From the NCBI GenBank assembly GCA_016713025.1, contig JADJPZ010000004.1, positions 2,542,001-2,606,000 of the forward strand: DNA of 64,000 nt. Direction: 5' to 3'. Numbering within the stretch: position 1 is the first letter of the stretch; every line of letters starts with the position of its first letter. The position numbers and the translations under genes are program-made. The notes under the pieces are model-generated. The model was not told the DNA's origin. It did no database searches and worked only from the letters and a program-made list of their open reading frames with translations. Below, piece after piece: positions 18,984-27,992 of the stretch. The DNA is from Saprospiraceae bacterium (GTDB lineage: Bacteria > Bacteroidota > Bacteroidia > Chitinophagales > Saprospiraceae).

Positions 18984-19871
18984 ATGAATAATCACATAAA
19001 AGGAGCCATACTTGCATTTATTGGTGCAGTGATGTTTGCAGGTAAGGCTGTGATTATCAAGTGGATTTATATGCATTATGATGGATTGTCAGCATTGCCA
19101 CTCCTTGCACTTCGCATGATTTTTTCTTTACCATTTTACATAGTGGTGTTGTGGTTTAGCAGTTCAGGTATCACATATCAACTTTCTAAAAAGGATTATT
19201 ATTACATTGTTGGTTTGGGCATCATCGGGTATTATCTGGCCTCATATTTTGATTTTAAAGGATTGGAATATATTACCGCTACCCTTGAACGGCTTATTTT
19301 ATTTATCTACCCGACATTGGTAGTGCTCATATCAGCTTTATTTCTTCGAAAAAAAATCACTCCGATTCAAGTAGTAGCAATAGTGATTACCTATGTTGGT
19401 ATCGGGATCACCTTCGTTCCTGAACTGGAGCTGGATCACCAAAATAATGTCATCGCAGGCAGCATATTTATATTTTTAAGTGCTTTGACTTATGCGGTTT
19501 ATCTCATTGGCAGCGGAGAGCTTGTCAGGAAAATCGGGTCTCAGCGTTTGACTTCATTGGTGTTGATCGTTTCCTGTATCACGGTTTTGATCCATTATTA
19601 TGTCGAAGACGGTCGTACTTTATTGGGATTTGATATGATGGTGTATGTTTTATGTCTTATTATGGCCATATTCTGTACAGTTATCCCTACTTTTATGGTA
19701 GCAGAAGGGATCAAACTCATAGGTGCCGGCAATGCTGCCATTATCTCTACTGTCGGTCCGCTGGCCACTATTATCATGGCCACACAAATTCTTGGAGAGC
19801 CTTTCAACTTATGGCATGCTGCAGGCACAGTTCTCATTTTGTTCGGTGTATTTTGGGTGTCAAAAAAATGA
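18984..19871 (+). CDS. EamA/DMT-family transporter
   Basis: A 295-residue membrane protein with about ten hydrophobic segments in two homologous halves, as in the drug/metabolite transporter superfamily. It opens with GAILAFIGAVMFAGKAVIIKW, whose first part is typical of EamA repeats, and the second repeat contains AGNAAIISTVGPLATIIMA. Family members export amino acids, metabolites or drugs. No substrate can be assigned. Confidence 0.9.
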   Translation: MNNHIKGAILAFIGAVMFAGKAVIIKWIYMHYDGLSALPLLALRMIFSLPFYIVVLWFSSSGITYQLSKKDYYYIVGLGIIGYYLASYFDFKGLEYITATLERLILFIYPTLVVLISALFLRKKITPIQVVAIVITYVGIGITFVPELELDHQNNVIAGSIFIFLSALTYAVYLIGSGELVRKIGSQRLTSLVLIVSCITVLIHYYVEDGRTLLGFDMMVYVLCLIMAIFCTVIPTFMVAEGIKLIGAGNAAIISTVGPLATIIMATQILGEPFNLWHAAGTVLILFGVFWVSKK

Positions 19872-20218
19872 TGATCTGATACATGACGAAATATCGTCAA
19901 AAGAAACCCGCTGGACGAAACGCATTTCATAGATTATAATCATAGTTAATTTTCAAAACATTATGAGTTGTATTTTTTGCTTAATATTTTCTTTTCACAA
20001 TATAATCAAAACTCTTATAGTCATGAACATTTATGACCGTAATTGTTGGATAAAACTGGGAAACATTGTCTGCATACTGACATCATAATTAAGTATTCTA
20101 AAGGCATGTGGACCATTATCTTTAGAATAATAGAAGATGATTAAAGTATGTTTATAATTTTCTAAACTTTAAGGCAATAAAAATGGTATCAAACACTAAT
20201 ACTCGTTGATAAAAAACA
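19872..20218. other. Spacer with decayed copies of two repeat families
   Basis: About 19933-20002 holds the right half of the 89-bp palindromic element (ATTATGAG...ATATTTTCT), with its left half degraded. From about 20142, TTAAAGTATGTTTATAATTTT and TTAAGGCAATAAAAAT resemble the ends of the GAGTATGTTTAAA family. No gene is seen. Confidence 0.45.
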
Positions 20219-20251
20219 AAAAAGGCACCCCGATGAGAGATGCCTTTTTAT
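20219..20251 (-). terminator. Rho-independent terminator for the cysteine-rich gene
   Basis: AAAAAGGCA and TGCCTTTTT arms enclose a short loop just beyond the stop of the minus-strand gene at 20274. The arms are A- and T-rich on both sides, so it could work in both directions. Confidence 0.7.
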
Positions 20252-20273
20252 TAAAACTATAATATTACTTATA

Positions 20274-20744
20274 TTATTTTGTACCTTCTGCCTTCTTTGA
20301 TGCACAAGATTTTGCACCATCTTTTTTGCAGCATGCTTTACCTTCACTTTTTCCAGCACAAGCTTTGGTTTCCACTTTCACACCATTTACATCTTTTTCC
20401 ATACTTGCAGAAGCAACTTTAGTAAAAGATTTTTTCTCTGCATCAAATTGTACTTCTTCCCAGCTAATTTTACCTGAAGTAGCACACTCTGATTTTTGAT
20501 AGTAAGAAGTTGCACCTGATATTTCACAAGTTCTTTTTGTGATAGCTCCTTTGGAAGATTTCATAACTTCATCGGCTTCCATTACCACACTGGCAACTTT
20601 CGTTTGGTTATCGGCAGTAGACACAGATGCAGTTTTTTTAGAAGCGCAACAAGCTTTTCCTGTAGATGCTGATTTATTACATTGTGCATTGGCAGATAAA
20701 GATGCTACTAAAACAAAAGAAAACAAAAACAATAAATTCTTCAT
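20274..20744 (-). CDS. Small secreted cysteine-rich protein of unknown function
   Basis: A 156-residue exported protein. It has a clear signal peptide (MKNLLFLFSFVLVASLSANAQ, split after about residue 20) and a mature part with several Cys pairs: KACCASKK near the N-terminus, and ACAGKSEGKACCKKDG with SCASKK at the C-terminus. The two CC-containing Lys-rich ends flank a middle domain (ITKRTCEISGATSYYQ). The arrangement could bind metal or form disulfides. The family is not recognised. Two TAnnTTTG-like elements lie about 45-55 bp upstream on the minus strand, and a terminator follows. Confidence 0.75.
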   Translation of the reverse strand: MKNLLFLFSFVLVASLSANAQCNKSASTGKACCASKKTASVSTADNQTKVASVVMEADEVMKSSKGAITKRTCEISGATSYYQKSECATSGKISWEEVQFDAEKKSFTKVASASMEKDVNGVKVETKACAGKSEGKACCKKDGAKSCASKKAEGTK

Positions 20745-20991
20745 GGATTTACATTTTTTAATGATTAATTAGGTATGATTTCAAATTTAGATACAAATAT
20801 AATATCTTTTTATTATTTAAATGTACTGTTATCCAGTTTTTACATAAATTTTAACATTTGCTGTGGCATCATTTCCTTAATCCTGCCGTTCAGTAAGTAT
20901 CTTTTGTACACTTTATCTTCTTCTAAATTACGTTTGAGAAAGCCGGATTTAATCTTTTTTGAAATTCTTAATTTTCGTAATTTAATGATAT

Positions 20992-21025
20992 TTTGGTAAA
21001 AATAGTTTAAAAAGTTGTAATTTTG
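20992..21025 (+). promoter_or_regulatory. Bacteroidota-type promoter for the bamD operon
   Basis: TTTG at 20992-20995 and TAATTTTG at 21018-21025 are separated by 22 bp, matching the -33/-7 consensus. The start codon at 21033 is only 7 bp further on, so the leader would be very short. Confidence 0.65.
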
Positions 21026-21032
21026 CGCCCTT

Positions 21033-21773
21033 ATGAATAATCTTAAATATTTTACTTGTTTTTTAATCCTGTTTTTTCTGTCTTGCAAGTCAGAGTTTGA
21101 AGCATTGAGGACAAGCAATCAGCCCGAAAAAATATATAAAGCTGCCAATAATTATTTTGATCAAAAAGAATATGATAGGGCTATAGCGTTGTATGATATC
21201 GTTGTACAGTTTTACAGAGGTAAAACAGAAGCAGAAGATTTGTTTTACAAATACGCATATGCACATTACCACATCAATGATTTTATTTTGGCATCGACCT
21301 ATTTTAAAAACTTTGCCACCACCTTTACCAATAGCCCAAATAAGATAGAAGCCGACTATATGGCTTCATACTCCAATTACAGAATGTCTCCAAACTTCAA
21401 ACTGGATCAATCGTATACTGAAAAAGCGATCACAGGTTTCGAACAGTTTATCAACCTTTATCCCGGAACCGAGCGCGCCGAGGCAGCCAATAGGTTGATA
21501 GACGAAATGCGAAAAAAACTGGAGCAAAAGTCATATGAGCAAGGTCATCTGTACTATAAAATTGGTCAATATCAGGCAGCAATGGTAGCCTTCCAAAGTA
21601 CTTTAAAGGATTTTCCGGAATCTAAAAAAGTAGAAGAAATAAGATTTTTGATCTTGGAATCAAGTTTTATTCTTGCGACTAACAGTATTTTTGAAAAAAA
21701 AGAAGAGAGGTATAGCGAGACATTGGAGCATTATAACACATTTTTCAAAAAACACCCGGGTTCCAAAAACTAA
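21033..21773 (+). CDS. bamD: Outer-membrane assembly lipoprotein BamD, 3' end shifted out of frame
   Basis: A 246-residue lipoprotein as read. The signal ends in FFLSCKS with the lipobox Cys near residue 17. It is followed by TPR-like helices (EKIYKAANNYFDQKEYDRAIALYDIVV and similar) typical of BamD, which links BamA to substrate recruitment in beta-barrel assembly. The frame ends early at HPGSKN. One extra A in the run AAAAA at 21765-21769 would continue it as KLKEAQQIEKETLDELKKL to a TGA at 21830-21832 that overlaps the rpoZ start. The family needs this helix and the gene is usually essential, so a sequencing undercall is the best explanation. Confidence 0.87.
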   Translation: MNNLKYFTCFLILFFLSCKSEFEALRTSNQPEKIYKAANNYFDQKEYDRAIALYDIVVQFYRGKTEAEDLFYKYAYAHYHINDFILASTYFKNFATTFTNSPNKIEADYMASYSNYRMSPNFKLDQSYTEKAITGFEQFINLYPGTERAEAANRLIDEMRKKLEQKSYEQGHLYYKIGQYQAAMVAFQSTLKDFPESKKVEEIRFLILESSFILATNSIFEKKEERYSETLEHYNTFFKKHPGSKN

Positions 21774-21828
21774 AAGAAGCACAACAAATAGAAAAAGAAA
21801 CATTAGACGAATTAAAAAAATTGAAAAT

Positions 21829-22176
21829 ATGACAACGGATATTAAATCAAAGGTGCAAGGTTTAGACCCTAATATCAAACCAAGAGATATAAAAGGTCTG
21901 GCAGCCCAAACCACTAGTGTGTATGAATCTATAGCCGTGATTACAAAAAGGGCAGAGCAGATTTCTATTGAGATGAAGAATGAATTGCATTCCAAGCTGG
22001 ATGAATTTGCAAGTACTTCAGAGACAATTGAAGAAATTCTGGAGAATAAAGAACAGATTGAAATAAGTAAGTTTTATGAAAGGCTTCCTAATCCGGCCAT
22101 CATAGCAACGGAAGAATTTTTGCGTGACCACCTTGAGTTTGGGTATAGCGAAAAAAGAGGGCATACTGAAGAATAA
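21829..22176 (+). CDS. rpoZ: DNA-directed RNA polymerase omega subunit
   Basis: A 115-residue protein starting MTTDIKSKVQGLDPN. The omega/Rpb6 core is GLAAQTTSVYESIAVITKRAEQI (~residues 24-46, in part), followed by the helix ending EMKNELHSKLDEF. Omega binds the beta-prime subunit and helps RNA polymerase assemble. The start is chosen at 21829 because it overlaps the restored bamD stop and because an upstream extension in this frame is basic and unlike the family. It is the second gene of the bamD-rpoZ-coaBC-DUF4835 operon. Confidence 0.88.
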   Translation: MTTDIKSKVQGLDPNIKPRDIKGLAAQTTSVYESIAVITKRAEQISIEMKNELHSKLDEFASTSETIEEILENKEQIEISKFYERLPNPAIIATEEFLRDHLEFGYSEKRGHTEE

Positions 22177-22187
22177 TTATATTCACT

Positions 22188-23390
22188 ATGCTGCAGGGTA
22201 AAAAAATACTGTTAGGAATTACAGGCAGTATTGCTGCTTATAAATCTGCGATATTATGCCGATTATTGATAAAAGAAGGGTGTGAAGTTAAGGTCGTAAT
22301 GACTCATGCAGCTAGGAGTTTTATTTCACCGCTTACACTCTCTACACTTAGCGGGCATTCTGTAGGTATAGATATCAATGACGGAGAGACATGGAATAAT
22401 CATGTCGAACTGGGTATATGGGCAGATATTTTACTGATAGCTCCATGTACTGCAACCACAATATCCAAAACAGCTCATGGTCTTGCTGATAATTTTCTTG
22501 CTGCCTGTTATCTTTCTGCCAAATGTCCGGTGGTGTTTGCTCCTGCCATGGACTTGGATATGTGGCAACATCCTTCCACTATTGGTAATCTAAAGAAACT
22601 TCAGGAATATGGTAACCACATTATTCCTGTGGGAAATGGTTTTCTGGCAAGCGGTCTACACGGAGAAGGGCGCATGGCCGAACCTGAAGAAATTGTTCAA
22701 TATATCACAAAATATTTTACGGTAAAGCATGATTTAGCTCATAAAAAAATACTTATCACAGCTGGCCCAACTTTTGAAGCTTTAGATCCTGTGCGCTTCA
22801 TTGGAAACAGAAGCAGCGGTAAAATGGGGTATGCTATCGCTGAACAATGTGCTCAGAGAGGAGCTAAAGTTACCATAATATCCGGACCTGTTCAATTAAG
22901 TACTCGAACCTTGGGTATAGATATTGTAAACATAGAGTCCGCAAACCAAATGCACCTTGCTGCCAGTGAAAGGTTTGATGATGCTGACATTATAATTCTG
23001 GCTGCAGCAGTAGCAGATTACACACCGGTCATCGTGGCTAATCAAAAAATAAAAAAGACAGAACAACAGTTTTCTATTGAATTGAAAAGAACTGTCGATA
23101 TTGCAGCAGATTTTGGTAAAAGAAAAATTAAAGACAAGCTTTTAGTCGGATTCGCATTGGAAACAAATAATGAAATTGAAAACGCAACTAAAAAATTACA
23201 TACCAAAAACCTCGATATTATCGTTCTAAATACACTCAATGATGCTGGAGCTGGTTTTCAGCATGATACCAACAGAATTACAATATTGGACCGAAAAGGA
23301 AACAACAATACCTATCCATTAAAAAGTAAGTCTGATGTTGCGTCTGACATCGTTGATTATATTGTGAATTACTTGAATCTTGATCAATGA
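22188..23390 (+). CDS. coaBC: Bifunctional phosphopantothenoylcysteine decarboxylase / phosphopantothenate-cysteine ligase
   Basis: A 400-residue two-domain enzyme of coenzyme A synthesis. The N-terminal flavoprotein CoaC domain has GITGSIAAYKS (~9-19) and the active-site strand PAMDLDMWQHPS. The C-terminal CoaB domain starts near residue 187 with ILITAGPTFEALDPVRFIGN and has SSGKMGYAIAE and the nucleotide region AAAVADYTP. CoaB joins phosphopantothenate and cysteine, and CoaC decarboxylates the product. The stop overlaps the next start by 4 bp (ATGA). Confidence 0.96.
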   Translation: MLQGKKILLGITGSIAAYKSAILCRLLIKEGCEVKVVMTHAARSFISPLTLSTLSGHSVGIDINDGETWNNHVELGIWADILLIAPCTATTISKTAHGLADNFLAACYLSAKCPVVFAPAMDLDMWQHPSTIGNLKKLQEYGNHIIPVGNGFLASGLHGEGRMAEPEEIVQYITKYFTVKHDLAHKKILITAGPTFEALDPVRFIGNRSSGKMGYAIAEQCAQRGAKVTIISGPVQLSTRTLGIDIVNIESANQMHLAASERFDDADIIILAAAVADYTPVIVANQKIKKTEQQFSIELKRTVDIAADFGKRKIKDKLLVGFALETNNEIENATKKLHTKNLDIIVLNTLNDAGAGFQHDTNRITILDRKGNNNTYPLKSKSDVASDIVDYIVNYLNLDQ

Positions 23391-24301
23391 AACTAAGAAT
23401 TTTTTTTACTGGTTTGTTTTTTTCTGCGTTTTTTAGCATGCTTTTAGCCCAGGAGCTGAATTTCAATGTAAATGTAATAACACAGGCATCACTGAAATCA
23501 CTTAATTCTGATGCATCCTTATTTAAAGATTTGGAAAAAAATCTTACAGAATTTATCAATACTACCAAATGGGGCGAAGATGAGTTTCAACAACATGAAA
23601 AAATCAGAGGCTCATTGCAATTAACAATCACTGAAGAAGTACAACCAACTATTTTTAAAGCAGAGATAGTCTTTCAGTCTGAAAGACCCGTATTTAATTC
23701 AACTTATTCAAGCCCAATGATTTCCGTTATTGACAAAAATGTAACTTTTGCATTTAACGGCTTAAACCCAATTTTGAAAACTACTAACACATTTTATGAT
23801 AACCTGTCAGCAATTGTAAGTTTTTATGCATATTATGCATTGGGTGTAGATTATGACTCGTTCAGGATTAATGGCGGAGAGCCCTATTTTCAGCGATGTA
23901 TGGATGTGATTACTTCTTTGCCGGCTAACTATACCAACGATGAAGGTTGGAAAAATGATGGTGCAGGCCGACGCAACAGGTATTGGTTGACTGAAAATGT
24001 ATTAAATCCTAGATTGAGACAATTCAGACAGGCATATTACGAATATCACAGATTGAGCTTAGATAAGATGTTTGACGAACCAGATAAAAGCAGGGCAATA
24101 TTACTAAGTGCTATCACATCAATGGGGCAGGCCAATATTGATTATCCAAATACTTACCTGATGCAGATGTTTAGCGATACAAAAAAAGATGAGATCGTCG
24201 AAATATTTAAGATTGGGGACAAAGGACAGAAAACAAAAGTAAAAACTATTATGGTTGGTATTGATCCAAGCAGGTCGGATAAATATAATATACTAAATTA
24301 G
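23387..24301 (+). CDS. DUF4835 family exported protein (PorD-like)
   Basis: A 304-residue protein with a signal peptide (first ~20 residues, ending LLAQ) followed by ELNFNVNVI and long mixed regions including YYALGVDYDSF and NRYWLTENVLNP. This matches DUF4835, found across Bacteroidota after coaBC and linked in annotation to type IX secretion (PorD). The cellular role is not firmly established. The window's many T9SS-tailed proteins make the link plausible. The gene is translationally coupled to coaBC. Confidence 0.8.
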   Translation: MKLRIFFTGLFFSAFFSMLLAQELNFNVNVITQASLKSLNSDASLFKDLEKNLTEFINTTKWGEDEFQQHEKIRGSLQLTITEEVQPTIFKAEIVFQSERPVFNSTYSSPMISVIDKNVTFAFNGLNPILKTTNTFYDNLSAIVSFYAYYALGVDYDSFRINGGEPYFQRCMDVITSLPANYTNDEGWKNDGAGRRNRYWLTENVLNPRLRQFRQAYYEYHRLSLDKMFDEPDKSRAILLSAITSMGQANIDYPNTYLMQMFSDTKKDEIVEIFKIGDKGQKTKVKTIMVGIDPSRSDKYNILN

Positions 24302-24401
24302 TACTGGTTTTATTTCAAATAGATTATATGTTTTGTCCGAAATATAAGGTACACAGCACATAAAGGTGTTATTTTTTACAATTATTGTAATTCATGTTAA
24401 A

Positions 24402-24977
24402 GTGTTAAAAATAGCAATTTTTGCATCCGGTGGAGGGAGTAATGCAAAAAAAATCATAGAGTATTTTAAGAACCACCACGTAATCAGTGTTGAGCTGATT
24501 GTGACCAATAACACAACTTCTGGTGTCATCAGTATTGCTGAAAAAAATAATATTCCAGTTTTGGTAATCAAAAAATCCGATTTAAGTGATGTTGATATTC
24601 TTTTTGAGAAGCTCCAGGTTTTTCAAATCAAGTACATTATACTGGCAGGTTTTCTGTTATTGATTCCCAAAATACTTATTGTATCTTTTCCGGGAAGAAT
24701 TTTGAATATACATCCATCACTATTGCCTAAATATGGCGGTAAAGGAATGTATGGGCATCATGTACATGAAAAAGTCAAATCCAACCGAGAGAACGAAACT
24801 GGAATGACTGTGCACCTTGTGAACGAAAAGTTTGATGACGGAAAGATATTATTTCAGGAAAAATGTAACATAACCCCCGAAATGACATCTGAAGAGATAG
24901 CGACTGAAGTGCTGAAATTGGAACATAAAAATTACAGCAGAATTATTGAAGATTATATCATCAAGCATGAATCCTAA
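24402..24977 (+). CDS. purN: Phosphoribosylglycinamide formyltransferase
   Basis: About 191 residues from the GTG at 24402. Another GTG at 24366 would add an unlikely hydrophobic extension. PurN transfers a formyl group from 10-formyl-tetrahydrofolate to GAR in purine synthesis. Visible motifs are IAIFASGGGSNAKKI (phosphate loop), AGFLLLIPKIL, NIHPSLLPKYGGKGMYG with the catalytic Asn-His, and TGMTVHLVNEKFDDGKIL with the catalytic Asp. No ATG start exists in frame. Confidence 0.92.
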   Translation: MLKIAIFASGGGSNAKKIIEYFKNHHVISVELIVTNNTTSGVISIAEKNNIPVLVIKKSDLSDVDILFEKLQVFQIKYIILAGFLLLIPKILIVSFPGRILNIHPSLLPKYGGKGMYGHHVHEKVKSNRENETGMTVHLVNEKFDDGKILFQEKCNITPEMTSEEIATEVLKLEHKNYSRIIEDYIIKHES

Positions 24978-25069
24978 GCCTACAGAATAATATTCTGTAT
25001 ATTATTATTTAACTTGTGTTAATTATTGTTAATTACTGTTAAATGGGTATGATTTAGCATTTTATACTG

Positions 25070-25077
25070 TAATTTTG
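25070..25077 (+). promoter_or_regulatory. TAnnTTTG element before the CBM48-HhH gene
   Basis: TAATTTTG lies 64 bp before the ATG at 25142, giving a leader of roughly 60 nt. The -33 element is not obvious. Confidence 0.45.
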
Positions 25078-25141
25078 TGCCGTACTTATATAACAAGAAT
25101 TTAAATCAGACTACTTTTTCAAAACATTAAAATTAAATAAA

Positions 25142-25906
25142 ATGGGAATTATTAAAAATTATCAATCTAAAGGCAGCTGTAAAGTAACTTTTTCGCATCC
25201 GGTAAGTGCAGTTGCGGGAGCTAAGTCAGTACATGTTTTAGGTGACTTCAATAACTGGGACATAAACATTGCCGCAAAAATGAAGAAAGGTAAAGATGAG
25301 TTCAGCACAGTCATTGAGATAAATGCGGGCAAAACGTATGAATTCAGATACCTTATTGACAGTACTGAATGGGATAATGATTTTGCGGCTGACGGTTATG
25401 TACCATCTCCTTATGCAGGCATCAACAATAGTATAGTTATACTAGATCATGTCTTAAAAACAGCCGAACCTAAACCTAAATCTGCTAAACCTGCTGGAAC
25501 AAAATCTGCAAAAACTGTAGCATCTGCACCTAAGGCTGTAAAAGTTGAAGAAAAGAAAGCTGCAAAACCTGCACCGGCAAAAGCAAAGCTGGAAACGCCT
25601 ACAAAACCAGTAGCAGATAAAAAAGTAAAACCCGCCGTAAATGTTGCAAAAGATGACCTTAAAAAAATTGAAGGTATTGGTCCTAAAATCGCTGAAATTC
25701 TTAGTGGTAAAGGAATAGTAACCTTCTCCGATCTTGCAAAAACTAAGGCTGAAAATATTAAAAAAATACTTGAAGTAGCAGGACCTAAATTTAATGTTCA
25801 TGAACCGTCTACATGGCCGGCACAAGCGGCGTTAGCGGCTAAAGGGAAATGGGATGAGTTGAAAAAACTTCAGGATGAGCTAAATGCAGGCAAGTCTAAA
25901 AAGTAA
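25142..25906 (+). CDS. CBM48-like glycogen-binding domain fused to a helix-hairpin-helix domain
   Basis: A 254-residue cytoplasmic protein. Residues ~10-100 form an early-set/CBM48 domain as in AMPK-beta and isoamylases: VHVLGDFNNWD (~37-47), EFRYLIDSTEWDND and NSIVIL. A low-complexity Ala/Lys/Pro linker (~105-175) resembles histone-like tails. Residues ~178-254 hold a helix-hairpin-helix unit, LKKIEGIGPKIAEILSGKGI in part, then FSDLAKTKAENIKKIL and a C-terminal charged helix. This part resembles the DNA-binding HhH of Flap-nuclease-like proteins but has no nuclease residues. A link between carbohydrate reserve and nucleic acid is unproven. A strong terminator follows. Confidence 0.8.
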   Translation: MGIIKNYQSKGSCKVTFSHPVSAVAGAKSVHVLGDFNNWDINIAAKMKKGKDEFSTVIEINAGKTYEFRYLIDSTEWDNDFAADGYVPSPYAGINNSIVILDHVLKTAEPKPKSAKPAGTKSAKTVASAPKAVKVEEKKAAKPAPAKAKLETPTKPVADKKVKPAVNVAKDDLKKIEGIGPKIAEILSGKGIVTFSDLAKTKAENIKKILEVAGPKFNVHEPSTWPAQAALAAKGKWDELKKLQDELNAGKSKK

Positions 25907-25931
25907 TACTGTATAAATTACTCAAATTTGA

Positions 25932-25970
25932 TTCCACATTCTGACTCATCGGAATGTGGATTTTTTTTTT
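25932..25970 (+). terminator. Rho-independent terminator
   Basis: TTCCACATTC and GAATGTGGA arms close a 9-10-nt loop and are followed by ten T (25961-25970), 25 bp after the stop of the CBM48-HhH gene. Confidence 0.9.
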
Positions 25971-26007
25971 GGAATAATCATTATTATTTTGAATTTCTGC
26001 TGGCTTA

Positions 26008-26297
26008 GGTATGTTTAAATTTTTATAGTTGAGCTAAAGCGAGGAAATTATTTTTGAACAAGATGACTGAATGGTCTAGTCTGGAACACATTATTGAGTA
26101 AAATAATTTACTCAATAATGTATTGCACTGAGTGTAGCCAAAGCGCTGGAATGAGTTAAGTCGAAGTATGAAGGGTTGATCGGGAGAGTAACATCCCGTA
26201 AGCTCAAGCATAGCATGACGCAGTATGGCGACAAGTATAACGCTGGTTAAAATTAAATTTGCCGCCTGGAGCCAAAGGATAAAAGTTTATACATACC
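26008..26297. mobile_element. Long MITE of the GGTATGTTTAAA type, TTA target repeats
   Basis: GGTATGTTTAAA at the left and TTTATACATACC at the right bound 290 bp, and TTA flanks both sides (26005-26007, 26298-26300). A related copy is at 37422-37772. The interior has a perfect 13-bp-stem hairpin (26090-26119) and a second hairpin CGGGA...TCCCG (26181-26198). No coding frame is convincing. Confidence 0.75.
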
Positions 26298-26395
26298 TTA
26301 CAACATCATAGTTTGATTTTTCAAATCATACATTTGTCAAGTACTAAAAGGGGAGTGTAAGAAAGATTGTGTAAACTAGTATCAAGGAGTTAGGC

Positions 26396-26429
26396 TTCCA
26401 TCTGTGGGGGGTACCCCCCACAGATGGAA
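26396..26429. repeat. Perfect 34-bp palindrome inside the IS256 leader
   Basis: TTCCATCTGTGGGGGGT at 26396-26412 is followed without loop by its exact reverse complement. In RNA it would form a very stable hairpin just upstream of the transposase start at 26495. It may shield transposase translation from outside transcription. Confidence 0.8.
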
Positions 26430-26494
26430 AATTTTTTAATATGTTTGTGCGACCAAGTACAGACACATTTTTTAACCTAACAAATTTAATAGTT

Positions 26495-27705
26495 ATGCAA
26501 AGTAACAAATTTAATCTTAATCTCTCTGAATTTCTTCAGGATGTCAAGTCTCTTAATGATTTTGACAATGTTATGAATGGCCTTTACAAAGATGGCATTC
26601 AAGAACTTTTAAAAGCTGAACTAAGTCATCATTTAGGCTATTCAAAACACTCGCCCGATGGGATTAATTCAGGTAATTCCCGGAATGGGTCTTATAAGAA
26701 AAAGATACGCACTACACAAGGACAGGTAGAGTTGGATATTCCACGGGATCGTAACGGTGAATTTGAGCCTATCATTGTTCCCAAGGGCCAAACTACCACT
26801 GAGAAAGTAGAATCTGTCATTACATCTCTTTACAGCAGAGGTATGAGCACCGATGACATAACAGCTCAAATTCAGGAAATTTATGGCTTAGACGTTTCTA
26901 AAACCTTTGTTTCAGATATTACAAACAAAATGATTCCGGCTATCCAGGAATGGCAAAACAGACCTTTGGATAATACTTATTACATCGTTTGGATGGATTG
27001 TATTTGTTTTAAAATCCGGCAGGATAATAAAATCATCAACAAGAGTATTTATATCGTTATAGGACTGAAAACCAATGGGATCAAAGAAGTTTTGGGCATC
27101 TGGATGAGCGCCAACGAGTCTGCCGCGTTTTGGCTTTCTGTCTTAAATGAGCTCAAAGACAGGGGCGTTAAAAGATGCTCATTGCATGCACTGACAATCT
27201 TACAGGATTCACTCAGGCCATTCAAACTGCTTTCCCCGATACCGTATCCCAGCTTTGTATCGTTCATCAAATCAGAAACTCTATGAAGTTTGTCCCATGG
27301 AAAGATAGAAGGGCCTTCCTGGCTGATTTAAAAACTGTTTATGCCGCTTTAAATATGGAAACTGCTCTCATTGCTTTTGAAGCTTTTAAAGCAAAATGGG
27401 GGTCTAAATATGCCTATGCCATTAAAAGTTGGGAAGCAAACTGGTCAAATCTATCTCCCATGTTTCAGTATCCTACTAACATTCGTAAAATTATGTATAC
27501 CACTAATACCATTGAAGGCCTCAACAGAGCCATCAGAAAATTTACCAAAACCAAAACACTTTTTCCAAATGATCAGGCAGCCTTGAAATCTGTATATCTT
27601 GCTATTCAGCAAATTCAAGTTAAATGGACAATGCCAATTCATAACTGGCATATTACTCATAATGAAATTTTAATTATCTTTGAGGATAATTTGATTCAGC
27701 CATAA
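26495..27705 (+). pseudogene. IS256-family transposase with one frameshift
   Basis: Two frames together give a Mutator-like transposase of about 400 residues. The first part starts MQSNKFNLNLSEF and contains SGNSRNGSYKKKI, VELDIPRDRNGEFEP and the first catalytic Asp in VWMDCICFK (~residue 167). After the run AAAA at 27170-27173 the frame is lost at GVKR. One extra A restores MLIACTDNLTGF (second Asp), and the catalytic Glu lies in TTNTIEGLNRAIRK. All three catalytic residues are therefore present. The break may be a sequencing undercall. Confidence 0.88.
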
Positions 27706-27753
27706 TTCTTTGAAGTTTTGTTTACACAAAATATTTTACAGCCTCACTAAAAG

Positions 27754-27992
27754 TGTGGATTTCTTAGCATTCAGCTACATATCACTATGTATGTAGGTTG
27801 AAGATTCTTAAAAAAATATCCATATCGCACATACCTATCTCCCCAGGTAAGAATAATACCTTCATCTCATATACCCGCTGAATTTACTCCTTAGAACTCG
27901 GGGAGTATGGGACTTAATTTTGTTTGGCAAACTCGTCCATTCTAAGTAAGCCTTATTTTCAGTTTATTCACTTCTTTAATAGTTTTTTTTTT
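27754..27992. other. Spacer right of IS256
   Basis: No gene or clear repeat is seen. A run of ten T (27983-27992) marks the point where the group II intron fragment on the other strand stops. Confidence 0.4.

Larger units (their letters stand above)
26351..27745. mobile_element. IS256-family insertion sequence
   Basis: About 26-bp imperfect inverted repeats end in TTGTGTAAAC (left, 26351-26376) and GTTTACACAA (right, 27720-27745). ACTAAAAG is repeated on both flanks (26343-26350 and 27746-27753), an 8-bp target duplication as usual for IS256. The element is 1,395 bp and carries one transposase with a single frame break. Confidence 0.92.

Noticed and set aside
27160..27180. Programmed -1 frameshift in the IS256 transposase
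   Set aside because: The reading frame across GTTAAAAGA does not place a canonical slippery heptamer, and IS256 elements normally use one frame. A missing A is simpler.
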